64,000 nucleotides of DNA from an uncultured Collinsella sp. (lineage in GTDB: Bacteria > Actinomycetota > Coriobacteriia > Coriobacteriales > Coriobacteriaceae), in contig UQMD01000001.1 of assembly GCA_900542155.1 (NCBI GenBank), positions 1 to 64,000 on the forward strand, read 5' to 3'. Within the stretch, counting starts at the first letter, position 1. Each line of letters opens with the position of its first letter. Position numbers and translations under genes: made by a program. The notes under the pieces are model-generated. The model searched no databases. It saw only the letters and a program-made list of their open reading frames with translations, and was not told the origin of the DNA. Shown here one piece after another: positions 1 to 8,197 of the stretch.

Positions 1-87
1 AGCTGCGGAAACGCGGGGCCCGTTCAGGCTGTTGCGTTGAGATTGAAAATCAACCTCGGTATACAAGAGCCGGAGGGTTACATATAG
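1..87 (+). CDS. Possible 3' end of an upstream gene
   Basis: Frame 1 is open from the first base to a TAG at 85-87 and would encode about 28 residues ending in EPEGYI. There is no start codon inside the window. The stretch is too short to identify and could be chance, so this is only a note that a gene may run in from the left. Confidence 0.2.
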   Translation, partial: SCGNAGPVQAVALRLKINLGIQEPEGYI

Positions 88-399
88 GCAAGAAAACCTT
101 AGCTCATCCGACTCGGTTTCAGCTTAGCACGTTGGGGCGAACTAAACGGCGGGCGCACATCTCGGGGATACGCAAGCAGGCGCTAACAAGAGTAGTAAGT
201 GGCTTCAAAATACGGACCATCTCACAGGTACGGCACCGATGAGTTTGCTATACCGCGGCACCCAACAATTCCTCATTCGCAACGATACCCTACTGCGACA
301 TTAAAAACTCCTGCACGGCCCGCCCGCCCTAAAGAGCGAAACCCAGCGGTTGACGTCGCCGAGCTAGAGTTACCCAGCTATTGAACCCACGTTCAGCCT
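88..399. other. Intergenic region without a convincing gene
   Basis: About 310 bases downstream of the immunity gene. A GTG-started 61-codon frame at 199-384 is preceded directly by in-frame stops, has an odd composition rich in Pro, Arg and Thr, and shows no ribosome binding site. No clear terminator hairpin or repeat is seen. It is probably decayed accessory DNA. Confidence 0.4.
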
Positions 400-789
400 T
401 TAGCGTTTAGCGTATTCAAGAAGCGAATCGCAAACCACCGTGCATCCGAACCCGGGAATGGAAAAGTAGACAACACCATCCGCGTCCTGCCATGCAACGA
501 TGCCATCAACGCCCGTTCGCTCCAGGACATACCAAGAAGGGTCGATGTCGGGCCAGTTTCCACGTTCCGCTCGCGTTGCGCCAACAACATCAAGCCTCGG
601 CGATTTACAGATACCCGTGAGCTCGTGCCCATTGACGCTGGCAAAGGAGCAAGACTCGAGGTAGCTTCTATATTCCTTCGAAAAGCTCAACCCCAGCTTT
701 GCCTCAGCCTCGGTAATCGCGCCGGAGTCAGCCGCGCCCAGACATCTGAAGTTCGGAAGCCCAGAAAGGCCCTGGTATACGTCGCTCAT
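400..789 (-). CDS. SUKH (SMI1/KNR4) family immunity protein
   Basis: This 129-aa cytosolic protein carries the features of the SMI1/KNR4 (SUKH) superfamily. Near residue 25 is the helix pattern ITEAEAKLGLSFSKEYRSYL, equivalent to the family's 'E..LG..lP.eYr.fL' signature, followed by a beta-rich core with a central W and the late segment SIPGFGCTVVCDSLLEYAKR. SUKH proteins are best known as immunity proteins that bind and neutralise nuclease toxins of polymorphic toxin systems. The start lies 12 bases after the stop of the LHH-nuclease toxin gene, which is the expected place for a cognate immunity gene. That it protects against this toxin is inference from gene order and family knowledge. Confidence 0.82.
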   Translation of the reverse strand: MSDVYQGLSGLPNFRCLGAADSGAITEAEAKLGLSFSKEYRSYLESCSFASVNGHELTGICKSPRLDVVGATRAERGNWPDIDPSWYVLERTGVDGIVAWQDADGVVYFSIPGFGCTVVCDSLLEYAKR

Positions 790-801
790 CCCAATACCCT
801 A

Positions 802-2010
802 CTATTCCAAGACCTGCGCCATGTACTCCCAGAAGGCCTTCTTCCGAGAGTTCCAGTTGTTCCCAGGGGCGTGCACGTCGGACTCCTTGAGCTTATGCCA
901 GATCTTCGAGTTCCCTCCGAGCCTATGTTCCTCCTGCGTAAGGATTGCCAGGGTCGAGTCGACCTGTTGCCCGATATGGTGTAACTCGTAAGGCTCCCCG
1001 GTAGCGGGATCGAGTGCCGCCAGGCCCTCCTTCATCCTCTCAAGGTTCGTATGCCCCATCTCATCAGTAAAGGTGAGATCAATATCGCGAATAAGAGCTG
1101 TCTTGCCGTTGACCATCTTGGGGGCAAGCCCTGCGTTTTTGATAATCTCGTACTGATCCATGTCGTTAAATTGCTTGAGGACATCGAGCGGGAGCCCAGA
1201 CTCCTTCTGAATGGACGCGACTTGGTCCATCGTCAAACCACCGGTGGTGGCACCCCTTAGAGCCAGGGTCTTCTCGGCGCCTCCGCACAGCGCCCCACCG
1301 ATCGCGCCCCACTTGAAGCCTTCGCTGCCGCTAAAAGCACCGGCCTTCAGAGCCTCATCCATGTCACCCGTCTCGATGCCCTTGAAGATGGCAGCAGAAA
1401 CGCCGCTGATGGCGCCGGAGGACAGCGCGACCACCGCTCCGGACTTGGCCGAGACAGCAAATATCACGCTTGCAGCAGGTGCCCCGGCAGCGCCGGTAAC
1501 AGCAGATACCGTGACACACACAAGGATGACCCCCGTGCCGACGGCGATGTTCCTCACCACCTGGCCGTAGGTGTCATCGTAGCCCTCGAATGCCTTGACA
1601 GTGGTCCGGCCGTCTTCACCGAGCGTGAAGACGTAGCGCTCGCCGTCGAAGGCTTCTTCAAGATCAGCAAGCGTATAGCCAAAGTAAATGTTCGACTGAG
1701 TGTTGTAGGAGAGCTCCTCAAGATATTCTTTCGAGACATATGTTGTCTGAACGTTCTCGACGTAGTACTCATCGGAATCAATCTTCTGGACAAGGTCAGA
1801 ATAAACGGCGTCCGCCACGTAGCGCTGAAGATCAGGGTCGGAAAGGGCCTCGAACTCGAGGCCTGCCGTCTGAATGGCGGCGATCCCATTCACCGATCCG
1901 GATGCTCCCACGCCAGACGACCCTCCAGACTGCTCGGTGGAGGACGCGCAGCCCGGAAGCCCGGACACTGCCATCACGATGACGAGTATCAGGGTAATGG
2001 CTCGCCTCAT
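802..2010 (-). CDS. Lipoprotein polymorphic toxin with C-terminal LHH nuclease domain
   Basis: The 402-aa product starts with a lipoprotein signal peptide: Arg-Arg, a hydrophobic stretch, then the lipobox GLPGC with Cys21. Residues 22-150 are polar and probably outside the cell. About 150-250 is a Gly/Ala-rich hydrophobic region that could cross or insert into a membrane. The last 60 residues start with LHHIGQQ (His344, His345) and match the LHH branch of HNH/endonuclease VII toxin domains, with a conserved WHKLKESDVH-like tail. Predicted role: DNA-cleaving effector delivered to competitors. The ATG overlaps the stop of the upstream membrane-protein gene by four bases, so the two are translationally coupled, and a SUKH immunity gene follows. 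A lipid anchor on such a toxin is unusual. Activity and delivery are inferred. Confidence 0.8.
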   Translation of the reverse strand: MRRAITLILVIVMAVSGLPGCASSTEQSGGSSGVGASGSVNGIAAIQTAGLEFEALSDPDLQRYVADAVYSDLVQKIDSDEYYVENVQTTYVSKEYLEELSYNTQSNIYFGYTLADLEEAFDGERYVFTLGEDGRTTVKAFEGYDDTYGQVVRNIAVGTGVILVCVTVSAVTGAAGAPAASVIFAVSAKSGAVVALSSGAISGVSAAIFKGIETGDMDEALKAGAFSGSEGFKWGAIGGALCGGAEKTLALRGATTGGLTMDQVASIQKESGLPLDVLKQFNDMDQYEIIKNAGLAPKMVNGKTALIRDIDLTFTDEMGHTNLERMKEGLAALDPATGEPYELHHIGQQVDSTLAILTQEEHRLGGNSKIWHKLKESDVHAPGNNWNSRKKAFWEYMAQVLE

Positions 2011-3275
2011 CGCTCATCACCGCCTTCCTCGCCATCGAGATCCGTATCGGACACAGCGGGCCCAGATTCGCTGGAACCGTCAGTAGCAGCTATCTTCTTG
2101 CACCGAGCTATCACGATGAACGCGAGAATGAGGACTACGCCCACAGCAAGCAGGGCGACAACAGGGCCGTCCATGCTGGCGGCGTCCCCGTTCTTGCCGG
2201 AGACCGCATTGGCCAACGCGTCGGTCTTTTTCGAGGTGGACCTGAACGAACCGTCGTCTGCGACGGTCGCGCCCTCCGCAATCCGCTCCTGGGCCTCGGC
2301 GAGTGTCATGTTGTTGGCGACCGAAGCCTTCATGGCATCGTTTGTACCCACATAGATCCTCTTGGTCGTGGCCTCCTCACCCGTATTGGGGTTCTTCACG
2401 GTCACCGTGTATATGCCCTCGTCTTCAAACACCGCACCGTCGGTCGCCGTCTTGTTGAAGCGCACGTCCTCGGTAAGGCCATCGCCGGTGCTGTTGAGAA
2501 CCTCCCTCTTCACACTCACGTCAAGGTAGTGTGACCCAGCCATGTCAACCCGAAAGCCACTCGAGGTGACTGAGCCGTTGAACAGCTCGTTATTCGTCGC
2601 AGTGTCGAAGAGGAACATCATGGTGTTGCTGTTGCGCACCTTGAACTTGAAGAAGATGCGGTAGTTGTTGTAGGCCGGCCTAAACGGCAGGAGGCCTGGC
2701 GACTCGATCTCGTAGTCGAGAGCCACCTCGTAATCACCCTCCTCATACATGTCGATATGGGTGTTGGCGCCGACTTTGACGCTCGAAAGGTATTCAGTGC
2801 TGACGGTGGGCTCGGTTGAGGCGTTCTGGTAATCGGTGTGCTTGGTTATGAGGGCACCGTGGCCGAAATCGGTCTTGGGAATGCCGAAATACTCGTCGTA
2901 CCCGTTTCCGTCGCCGGAGATTTTTCTTTTGTCGTCCCCGTTCAGGGAATCGATACTCTGATTGAGCTGAAAGCTGAGCTCAACCTGATCGCCACTGTTT
3001 TTAAGAAACACGGGGACATCGTCGCCCGCTCTGCTCGTGAAGCCGCTGACGACGAACCTGCCAAGCTTCCATCCGAAGTGGGGGTCCCCCTCTTTGATGC
3101 TGTTGGATTCCGAATAGCCGTTGTCCAGGCCCGTGTTGACAACCTTGTCGTAGTAGTACTTGTTGTCCTCGGAACCGTTTCTGCTTGAATCATCCGCCAG
3201 TGTGATTGTGGGCAATGTAACCGATAGAGCAGCGACGGCGCACAGCACGGCAAGCAACGCGCGTTTCATTCTCAT
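2007..3275 (-). CDS. Secreted, C-terminally membrane-anchored protein of the toxin locus
   Basis: The 422-aa product has an N-terminal signal peptide (MRMKRALLAV followed by a hydrophobic stretch, likely cut before DDSSRN), a roughly 340-residue extracellular part with no Cys pattern, and one C-terminal membrane helix near 372-392 (VVALLAVGVVLILAFIVIAR) followed by a short acidic cytosolic tail. The ectodomain has a beta-rich, adhesin-like composition (for example YTVTVKNPNTGEE), but I do not recognise a named domain. The start is supported by AGGAG eight bases before the ATG at 3275. It is the first gene of the operon with the toxin and SUKH genes. It may help display or export the lipoprotein toxin, but that is speculation from context. 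Confidence 0.7.
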   Translation of the reverse strand: MRMKRALLAVLCAVAALSVTLPTITLADDSSRNGSEDNKYYYDKVVNTGLDNGYSESNSIKEGDPHFGWKLGRFVVSGFTSRAGDDVPVFLKNSGDQVELSFQLNQSIDSLNGDDKRKISGDGNGYDEYFGIPKTDFGHGALITKHTDYQNASTEPTVSTEYLSSVKVGANTHIDMYEEGDYEVALDYEIESPGLLPFRPAYNNYRIFFKFKVRNSNTMMFLFDTATNNELFNGSVTSSGFRVDMAGSHYLDVSVKREVLNSTGDGLTEDVRFNKTATDGAVFEDEGIYTVTVKNPNTGEEATTKRIYVGTNDAMKASVANNMTLAEAQERIAEGATVADDGSFRSTSKKTDALANAVSGKNGDAASMDGPVVALLAVGVVLILAFIVIARCKKIAATDGSSESGPAVSDTDLDGEEGGDER

Positions 3276-3998
3276 TCAAGCGCTCCTAGCACCCGTTTCG
3301 ACAATAAAAGTCATTATACAGAACGCCGCCAGCACATCGAAAGGGCGAGGGAGACTACGTCGGAATAAGCCCAAGCACGGCGCGCGCCGAGCATTTTAAG
3401 GCGTTTACATACGACGACGGGTACAGCTTGCCCGCCACGCCACAGCGTCGGATTACGTCATCGGCAGGCGAACCGCAGCGATTATGGATGCTCGCCATCA
3501 GCGCGACAAGCGTATTGTCCCGACCTCCATTCCAACCGAGCACAGGCTGGACGCCCAACGCCGGCAAGCTGAGCAACGCCACCCTCGCTCATCAATTCGC
3601 ACAGTGTGCCGTCCTTATCGATGAAATAACGGGCGGATGCTCTTGCCGATGAGCGCGAGAACTACAACGGGTTGTTGCGCCCCGACGCCTCAGTGCCGGC
3701 TCAGCGAACCACGATTATTGAGATGCGGCTGCCCCGGCGGTGTAGTTGCGGGAATCGCGCTGGATGAACTCCGCGTCGTTAGCCATCCTGCCCTTCCGAT
3801 GAGCACCATCAAAATTGTCCCCATGCACGAAGTTCCCAAGCAGGAGTGACCCTAGCCACCGCCTTCATCATCCAGGTCATCATCCAGGGCGACCACAAAT
3901 CAGTTGGAAGCTGAATGCCGGTTTCAGGAGGCGCGCTAGAATGGTGGAAAACCAGCAGCGTTGACCATATAAACGATAACCATCCGGAAGGAGCTTCC
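3276..3998. other. Decayed region between toxin locus and membrane-protein cassette
   Basis: About 720 bases with no intact gene. It should hold the promoter of the toxin operon near 3290-3340. The minus strand shows fragments that read like former coding sequence (see the pseudogene at 3355-3650) and a tiny frame at 3786-3715 (MANDAEFIQRDSRNYTAGAA plus three residues) preceded by AAGGGCAGG. Nothing else is recognisable. Confidence 0.45.
3355..3650 (-). pseudogene. Frameshifted gene remnant, function unknown
   Basis: On the minus strand, a frame starting near 3650 reads ARYFIDKDGTLCELMSEGGV and then loses sense. A second frame, open to a TAG at 3355, reads NTLVALMASIHNRCGSPADD and continues with a protein-like composition. 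Both look like real coding sequence with GC-rich third positions, and joining them needs a frameshift near 3580. I do not recognise the family. It appears to be a broken accessory gene. Confidence 0.3.
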
Positions 3999-4793
3999 GT
4001 GAGACTCTTCGACAAAGGCTTCGACCCATTGGCCGAAATTCAGAAAACGGCCGACTTTGCCGGCAAGGCAATCGGGGATGCAGCCGGCTCCATCGGAAAG
4101 ACAATCGGCGACGTCGCCAACGCAGCCGACTCCGCAGCCGTTGACATCGCTGAAAAGGCCAGTCTGGTAGCCGGTGGCACTGCCAAGAGTATCCAAGAGG
4201 GCGCATCGTCGGCATTGGAGAATGCCGGAACCCAGATTAAGCAGATCAAGGAAGACCAAGAGAGCCATAAAAATAACTTCACGACGATTGGGTCCCTTCA
4301 GCCCGTCGTAAACGTAATCAACGATGCCGCGGTGGCGCTTGACGACAAGAGCCGTACGATCAAGGAAAGTACGATTCCCGAGGTCGTGGCTGGCGCCCTG
4401 GGCGCAGGTGTTGGAGGCGCCGGCTCCTTCATGGCGCTGTACGGCCTCGGCTCCGTCGGTCTTTCCGCCGCAGGCATCACGTCAGGTCTTGCGGCGGCCG
4501 GTGGCATCGTGGGTGGCGGCATGGTCGCGGGCGTCTTCGTGCTCGCGGCGCCGGTGGCCATCGCAGCCGGTACGGGCGTCGCGGTCGCGTCCCACCTTAA
4601 GAACAAACAAATGGGCCAGGAGAAGGAGCGCCTGTACAAAGAGGCGCTTGCCAAGCACCAGGCGATTATCCAAGCGCTCAAGGACGAATCAGACGCAAGC
4701 GTTGAGCGCCTCGAGTACCTGCAGTCTCTCAACGTCCTGCTCGAAAGGGCAGTGCGAGATCTCAAGAGCGACCTGGCAATTCAAGATGAGTAG
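3999..4793 (+). CDS. Membrane protein with amphipathic repeats and glycine-rich hairpin, unknown function
   Basis: The start is taken as the GTG at 3999 because GGAAGGAG lies five bases before it; an upstream in-frame ATG at 3915 has no such site. The 264-aa product has an N-terminal region (about 10-85) of short Ala/Gly/Asp amphipathic helices with the repeated phrases AGKAIGDAAG and IGKTIGDVANAAD. At about 130-205 there is a strongly hydrophobic Gly/Ala-rich double segment (GALGAGVGGAGSF, then AAGGIVGGGMVAGVFVL), like glycine-zipper membrane proteins, and the C-terminal 60 residues are a charged coiled coil. The gene overlaps the next by eight bases, so the two are probably one unit. I do not recognise a family. 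A pore or membrane-remodelling role is a guess from composition. Confidence 0.6.
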   Translation: MRLFDKGFDPLAEIQKTADFAGKAIGDAAGSIGKTIGDVANAADSAAVDIAEKASLVAGGTAKSIQEGASSALENAGTQIKQIKEDQESHKNNFTTIGSLQPVVNVINDAAVALDDKSRTIKESTIPEVVAGALGAGVGGAGSFMALYGLGSVGLSAAGITSGLAAAGGIVGGGMVAGVFVLAAPVAIAAGTGVAVASHLKNKQMGQEKERLYKEALAKHQAIIQALKDESDASVERLEYLQSLNVLLERAVRDLKSDLAIQDE

Positions 4794-6147
4794 GTACGAA
4801 TACTCCAACGGCGAGAAGGAGATCAACGCCGTCCTTGCCCACCAAGACGACCAGATCAAGTCGATTTCATTCCCATCGGCCGAAGAATTCGAAGGCCGCA
4901 TTGCCAGCAGCGAGAAGCTGCTGGCGTCGCTCAGCTACGACCTCCCTCAACGCAGCAAGGGCGCAAAGCCCGTCCGCACCGGCCAGCCGCTCATGGCCCC
5001 CACATGGAATCAGGTACTCGACGAAGCCCTGCAAGCGGGCAACGGGTCTGCCGAACTCGAAGACCTCTTCGCAGAAGAAGAACTTCAAGCCAACCGCGAG
5101 GAGGTCCTGGCATTAAACGAGCAGTACAACCAGATCCATCGCATGGACGCCGTCGACGTGGCCATAGCTGCGAGCGCCGGCTTTCTAGCCGCGGCCGTGG
5201 ACATCCTACTCGTCGGAATCCCCCAGAAGACCCACGACGGCCTGAAGGCGGGCCCGCTCTCCGATTACATCCGCGACTACTTCGACAAGCGTTTCCCGCC
5301 CAATGAGATGGAGAGGCTTGCGAACTCCAAGGTAAGCAAGGTTCCCTACGACGCTCAGGACAACAGAAACACCGCCACGCGGGTGGAAGGCCTCTCGGCC
5401 TACTACCACAGGCTCTTATCCCTTGGACACGACCCACTGCTTGGCTTCGTCTTCGGCGTATCGGACATCCTCACGGGCAGGATGACCACCATCGATAAGA
5501 ACGGCAAAATCGTATCCCAAGTGATGGAATGTTACACAGGACGCAAGGAGGCCGATATTTTCGCCGCTATCGCAAAGCAGATCATCCATCTCAAGTCGGA
5601 CATCACAACCTCCATGGGCCTGCCCGCACCGCTCATGGAGCTGTTCAACATCATGCAGTTTGGCAGCATAGGCGAAGAAGAACAAACGGTTGCAGAGATT
5701 GTCCAGGGCATGTATTTCGAGGGCTACGATTTCATTCACTTCTGTTCAACCTCGGTCCCCGTCGCCATAGTCGAAGTCGTGGTCAGGCTCTGTTACACGA
5801 TCCGCAAGGTAAAAGAAGGGCTGACCATAAAGGATGCCATCCCGTTCTCAACCGAACCCAGCAAGAACCCCAAGCTTGCAACGATGCTCTTCACCGCCCA
5901 TTGCGCGGCCACAGCCGTGAACGCCGGAAAGCTAGTCTTCACCGAGAACCCCATGGCTATCAACTACCCGCAATGGATTGCGTTCGCGAAATACAGCTAC
6001 CAGCAACTCAAATGGGTTGCTATAACCAAACCTGCCGAGCGTGACTGGTTCGTTCGCAAAGCCACCGAAGGAGAGCTGGCGGACGCCTACGATGATATCG
6101 ACCAACTCTTTGGCGAAATGTGTCCAGAGACTGCGGTCATCGGTTAG
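4786..6147 (+). CDS. Conserved-looking hypothetical protein, partner of the preceding membrane protein
   Basis: The start ATG at 4786 lies inside the end of the upstream gene (ATGAGTAG), giving an eight-base overlap and translational coupling; the frame stays open far upstream but that part is only the shadow of the first gene. The 453-aa product has an acidic, helical N-terminal third, a short hydrophobic stretch near 125-150 (VDVAIAASAGFLAAAVDILL), and a central part with LGHDPLLGFVFGVSDILTG and IDKNGKIV that looks like a conserved core. A second hydrophobic patch lies around 325-345. No catalytic signature known to me is present. The hydrophobic patches suggest association with the membrane protein. 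Function unknown. Confidence 0.6.
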   Translation: MSRYEYSNGEKEINAVLAHQDDQIKSISFPSAEEFEGRIASSEKLLASLSYDLPQRSKGAKPVRTGQPLMAPTWNQVLDEALQAGNGSAELEDLFAEEELQANREEVLALNEQYNQIHRMDAVDVAIAASAGFLAAAVDILLVGIPQKTHDGLKAGPLSDYIRDYFDKRFPPNEMERLANSKVSKVPYDAQDNRNTATRVEGLSAYYHRLLSLGHDPLLGFVFGVSDILTGRMTTIDKNGKIVSQVMECYTGRKEADIFAAIAKQIIHLKSDITTSMGLPAPLMELFNIMQFGSIGEEEQTVAEIVQGMYFEGYDFIHFCSTSVPVAIVEVVVRLCYTIRKVKEGLTIKDAIPFSTEPSKNPKLATMLFTAHCAATAVNAGKLVFTENPMAINYPQWIAFAKYSYQQLKWVAITKPAERDWFVRKATEGELADAYDDIDQLFGEMCPETAVIG

Positions 6148-6235
6148 CTCCTCCATCACCGAACAAATGGGGCTCTATTTTCTGTAATCGGCTAAGATAT
6201 CCGACAAGATGCCGGACGAGCCGGAAGGGACTGAC

Positions 6236-6418
6236 ATGTACATCCGCCTCAGCAAGGAGGACAGCGAAAAGCTGGACCGCCTCATGCGTGAATATGAACG
6301 GACCTTCCACGAGAAGTCTTACGCCTACTGTATGCGCGACCCTATCGCCGAGATAGAGAAGCGTCTGAAAACCGGCAAGCCGTCCAAGATCAAGCCTGAA
6401 CCCGGAGCGGTCTACTAG
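6236..6418 (+). CDS. Small charged protein, unknown function
   Basis: A 60-aa product beginning MYIRLSKEDSEKLDRLMREY, predicted helical and highly charged, ending KPSKIKPEPGAVY. The ATG at 6236 is preferred over the one at 6209 because GGAAGGGA lies five bases before it. The opening strand-then-helix pattern (YIRLSKEDSEKLDRL) resembles small ribbon-helix-helix regulators, but the similarity is too weak to name. It follows the two-gene cassette by about 90 bases on the same strand and could be its third member or regulator. Confidence 0.5.
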   Translation: MYIRLSKEDSEKLDRLMREYERTFHEKSYAYCMRDPIAEIEKRLKTGKPSKIKPEPGAVY

Positions 6419-6555
6419 AGCAGTTTCAGAGCCCCTCTATTTTTGATGCTGCCACCGCGGGCAGACTATTTTAGAAGACATCGGCAAGCATGATATTGCT
6501 CAATGTTAACGTTCCGATCGAGGACTTTTAATGAAGTGCCCAGCACTTCCCCGCA

Positions 6556-6598
6556 ACACAAAAACGGGGGCAGCCCGCACTCCTGCGGGCTGCCCCCG
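6556..6598 (-). terminator. Rho-independent terminator of the zinc-ribbon gene
   Basis: A perfect 15-bp stem (6565-6579 with 6584-6598, CGGGGGCAGCCCGCA) and a four-base loop are followed on the minus strand by TTTTTGTGT. It lies about 45 bases after the stop of the gene at 6642-7979. Confidence 0.9.
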
Positions 6599-6641
6599 TA
6601 GCTCCGGACTTCACGTTACAGCAACAACCGACACCGCTCCC

Positions 6642-7979
6642 CTACTTCCCAAATAGCGCACCCAGCAGACCGCGGCGCTCGGGCTTTTCCTCTCGGTAGG
6701 AACCCGCGGCCGCCGCTGCCACTTGGCGCGGTTGCTCGCCGCCTCCGCGGCGTACGATCTGGTATAGGAAGGGCGATTTAACGTATTTGACCTCGATGGG
6801 TGTGGCGTGCACGGTGCTTTCGCTCGACAGTATCACGTTGGGATTGAGCGGTGCCACCACATGCGTCTCGCGCTTGTCGCTAAACGCTACCGCGGCCGCG
6901 CGACCCGTCTGGCCGTTCACGGCAATGCGCACCTGCTCGCCGTCGCGGCTATCCGACGCCGGGCGATCGACAAAGTAGACCGGCACCATCACCAGGCCGT
7001 CCTTATGCTTGCGGGCCTTGCGCGCCCAGGCGCGGATGCTCTTTTTATTGAGCCCCAGCATCGCCTCGGCATCGTTGCCGGCAATGTCGAGCGCCAGCTT
7101 GTCAATGACCACCTGGTCCTTGGTGGACGCATCGACGGAGACAATCCGGAAGTCGCCTTCTTGCATGGCCGGGTCAAACGGCCCAACCTTGGCAAAGTCC
7201 CACGGCTCCAGAATGCCCATAAGGCGAACGTCCAGGTAGTTTGCCCTGGGATATGCCCAGTCGAGCACCTCGTAGTACACCAGGGTTTCCTTGTTCAGGC
7301 CCTTGCCCGGGAAGGACGCCATCATGCGAAGATCCGCAAGTGCCATGGGGAAGTAGAAGAGCATCATATCGTTTTGGATCGCATCTTCCACATCGTGGCC
7401 GGCAAAGGCATCTGGGTATTGGCGTACCAGCTCAAGCGCATTGGCACGCGCCTGCTGCGGCGTTATCTCGCAGGGAATACCCTGCTCGGGCACATATTCC
7501 GCACCAACGCCCATGGTCAGACGCTTGCTAAACGTCCCCGGCTTGAGCAGGTCAGCGACACCGATTTTATTGCCGCACGAAGGGCACTCAAACACGCGCT
7601 GGGTTGACTCACCCTCAAAGGACGCTCCGCAGAAGGGGCAAGGAATACTCACATGCGTGGCATCTTGGAACTCCTGCGCCGTGCCGCGATCCTCCCACAG
7701 CAGATGTTCCAGGACCGACTGATTGCGCCAGTGCGAATTAAAGAAATACCAGTCCGGGTCCTCCGGGCGCTCGAGCTGCGAGACGTGCGTGAGCTTAAGC
7801 AGCCCATCGACAACCGTCAGCGGCGCATGGCGAATGCCCAAGGCGCTTTTGGGCTCCCCCGCATCGGCCTGCCACGGAATGACCGCACCGCAATAGGCGC
7901 ACTCAAAGCTGCGCTTAGCCTGGTGTGAGTACATGGGGCCGCCGCAGTTTTGGCATTTAATAGCAAACATCTCATCCAT
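6642..7979 (-). CDS. Double zinc-ribbon protein of unknown function
   Basis: A 445-aa soluble protein with two CxxC...CxxC ribbons: IKCQNCGG...FECAYCG at about residues 8-30 and IPCPFCG...FECPSCG at about 112-136. The middle is an alpha/beta region with no recognised enzyme signature, and the C-terminus is a basic, Ala-rich tail ending RRGLLGALFGK. Similar ribbons occur in proteins often labelled 'TFIIB-type zinc ribbon-containing', which says nothing about function. It is transcribed alone, divergent from the CDF transporter gene, and ends at a strong terminator. Confidence 0.7.
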   Translation of the reverse strand: MDEMFAIKCQNCGGPMYSHQAKRSFECAYCGAVIPWQADAGEPKSALGIRHAPLTVVDGLLKLTHVSQLERPEDPDWYFFNSHWRNQSVLEHLLWEDRGTAQEFQDATHVSIPCPFCGASFEGESTQRVFECPSCGNKIGVADLLKPGTFSKRLTMGVGAEYVPEQGIPCEITPQQARANALELVRQYPDAFAGHDVEDAIQNDMMLFYFPMALADLRMMASFPGKGLNKETLVYYEVLDWAYPRANYLDVRLMGILEPWDFAKVGPFDPAMQEGDFRIVSVDASTKDQVVIDKLALDIAGNDAEAMLGLNKKSIRAWARKARKHKDGLVMVPVYFVDRPASDSRDGEQVRIAVNGQTGRAAAVAFSDKRETHVVAPLNPNVILSSESTVHATPIEVKYVKSPFLYQIVRRGGGEQPRQVAAAAAGSYREEKPERRGLLGALFGK

Positions 7980-8197
7980 GGAAACGTCCTCCTTTGCACA
8001 GGGGCTGTCGACATTAAGTATGTCGAGTAAACAGTCACATGCCCATACCCATGTGGCCCAAAATGGACCACCCAGGCAGACGAGAAGACTCGCTCGTTAG
8101 CACCGGCAGACTATTGCTGCATTTTCTGATCATCGGTGCACGGCGCCCCCGCGCGAGCTACACTATCCCCTTAAACATGATTGTGAGGACGATCGCC

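Noticed and set aside
199..384. 61-codon frame at the left end
   Set aside because: Preceded directly by stops, no binding site, biased composition.
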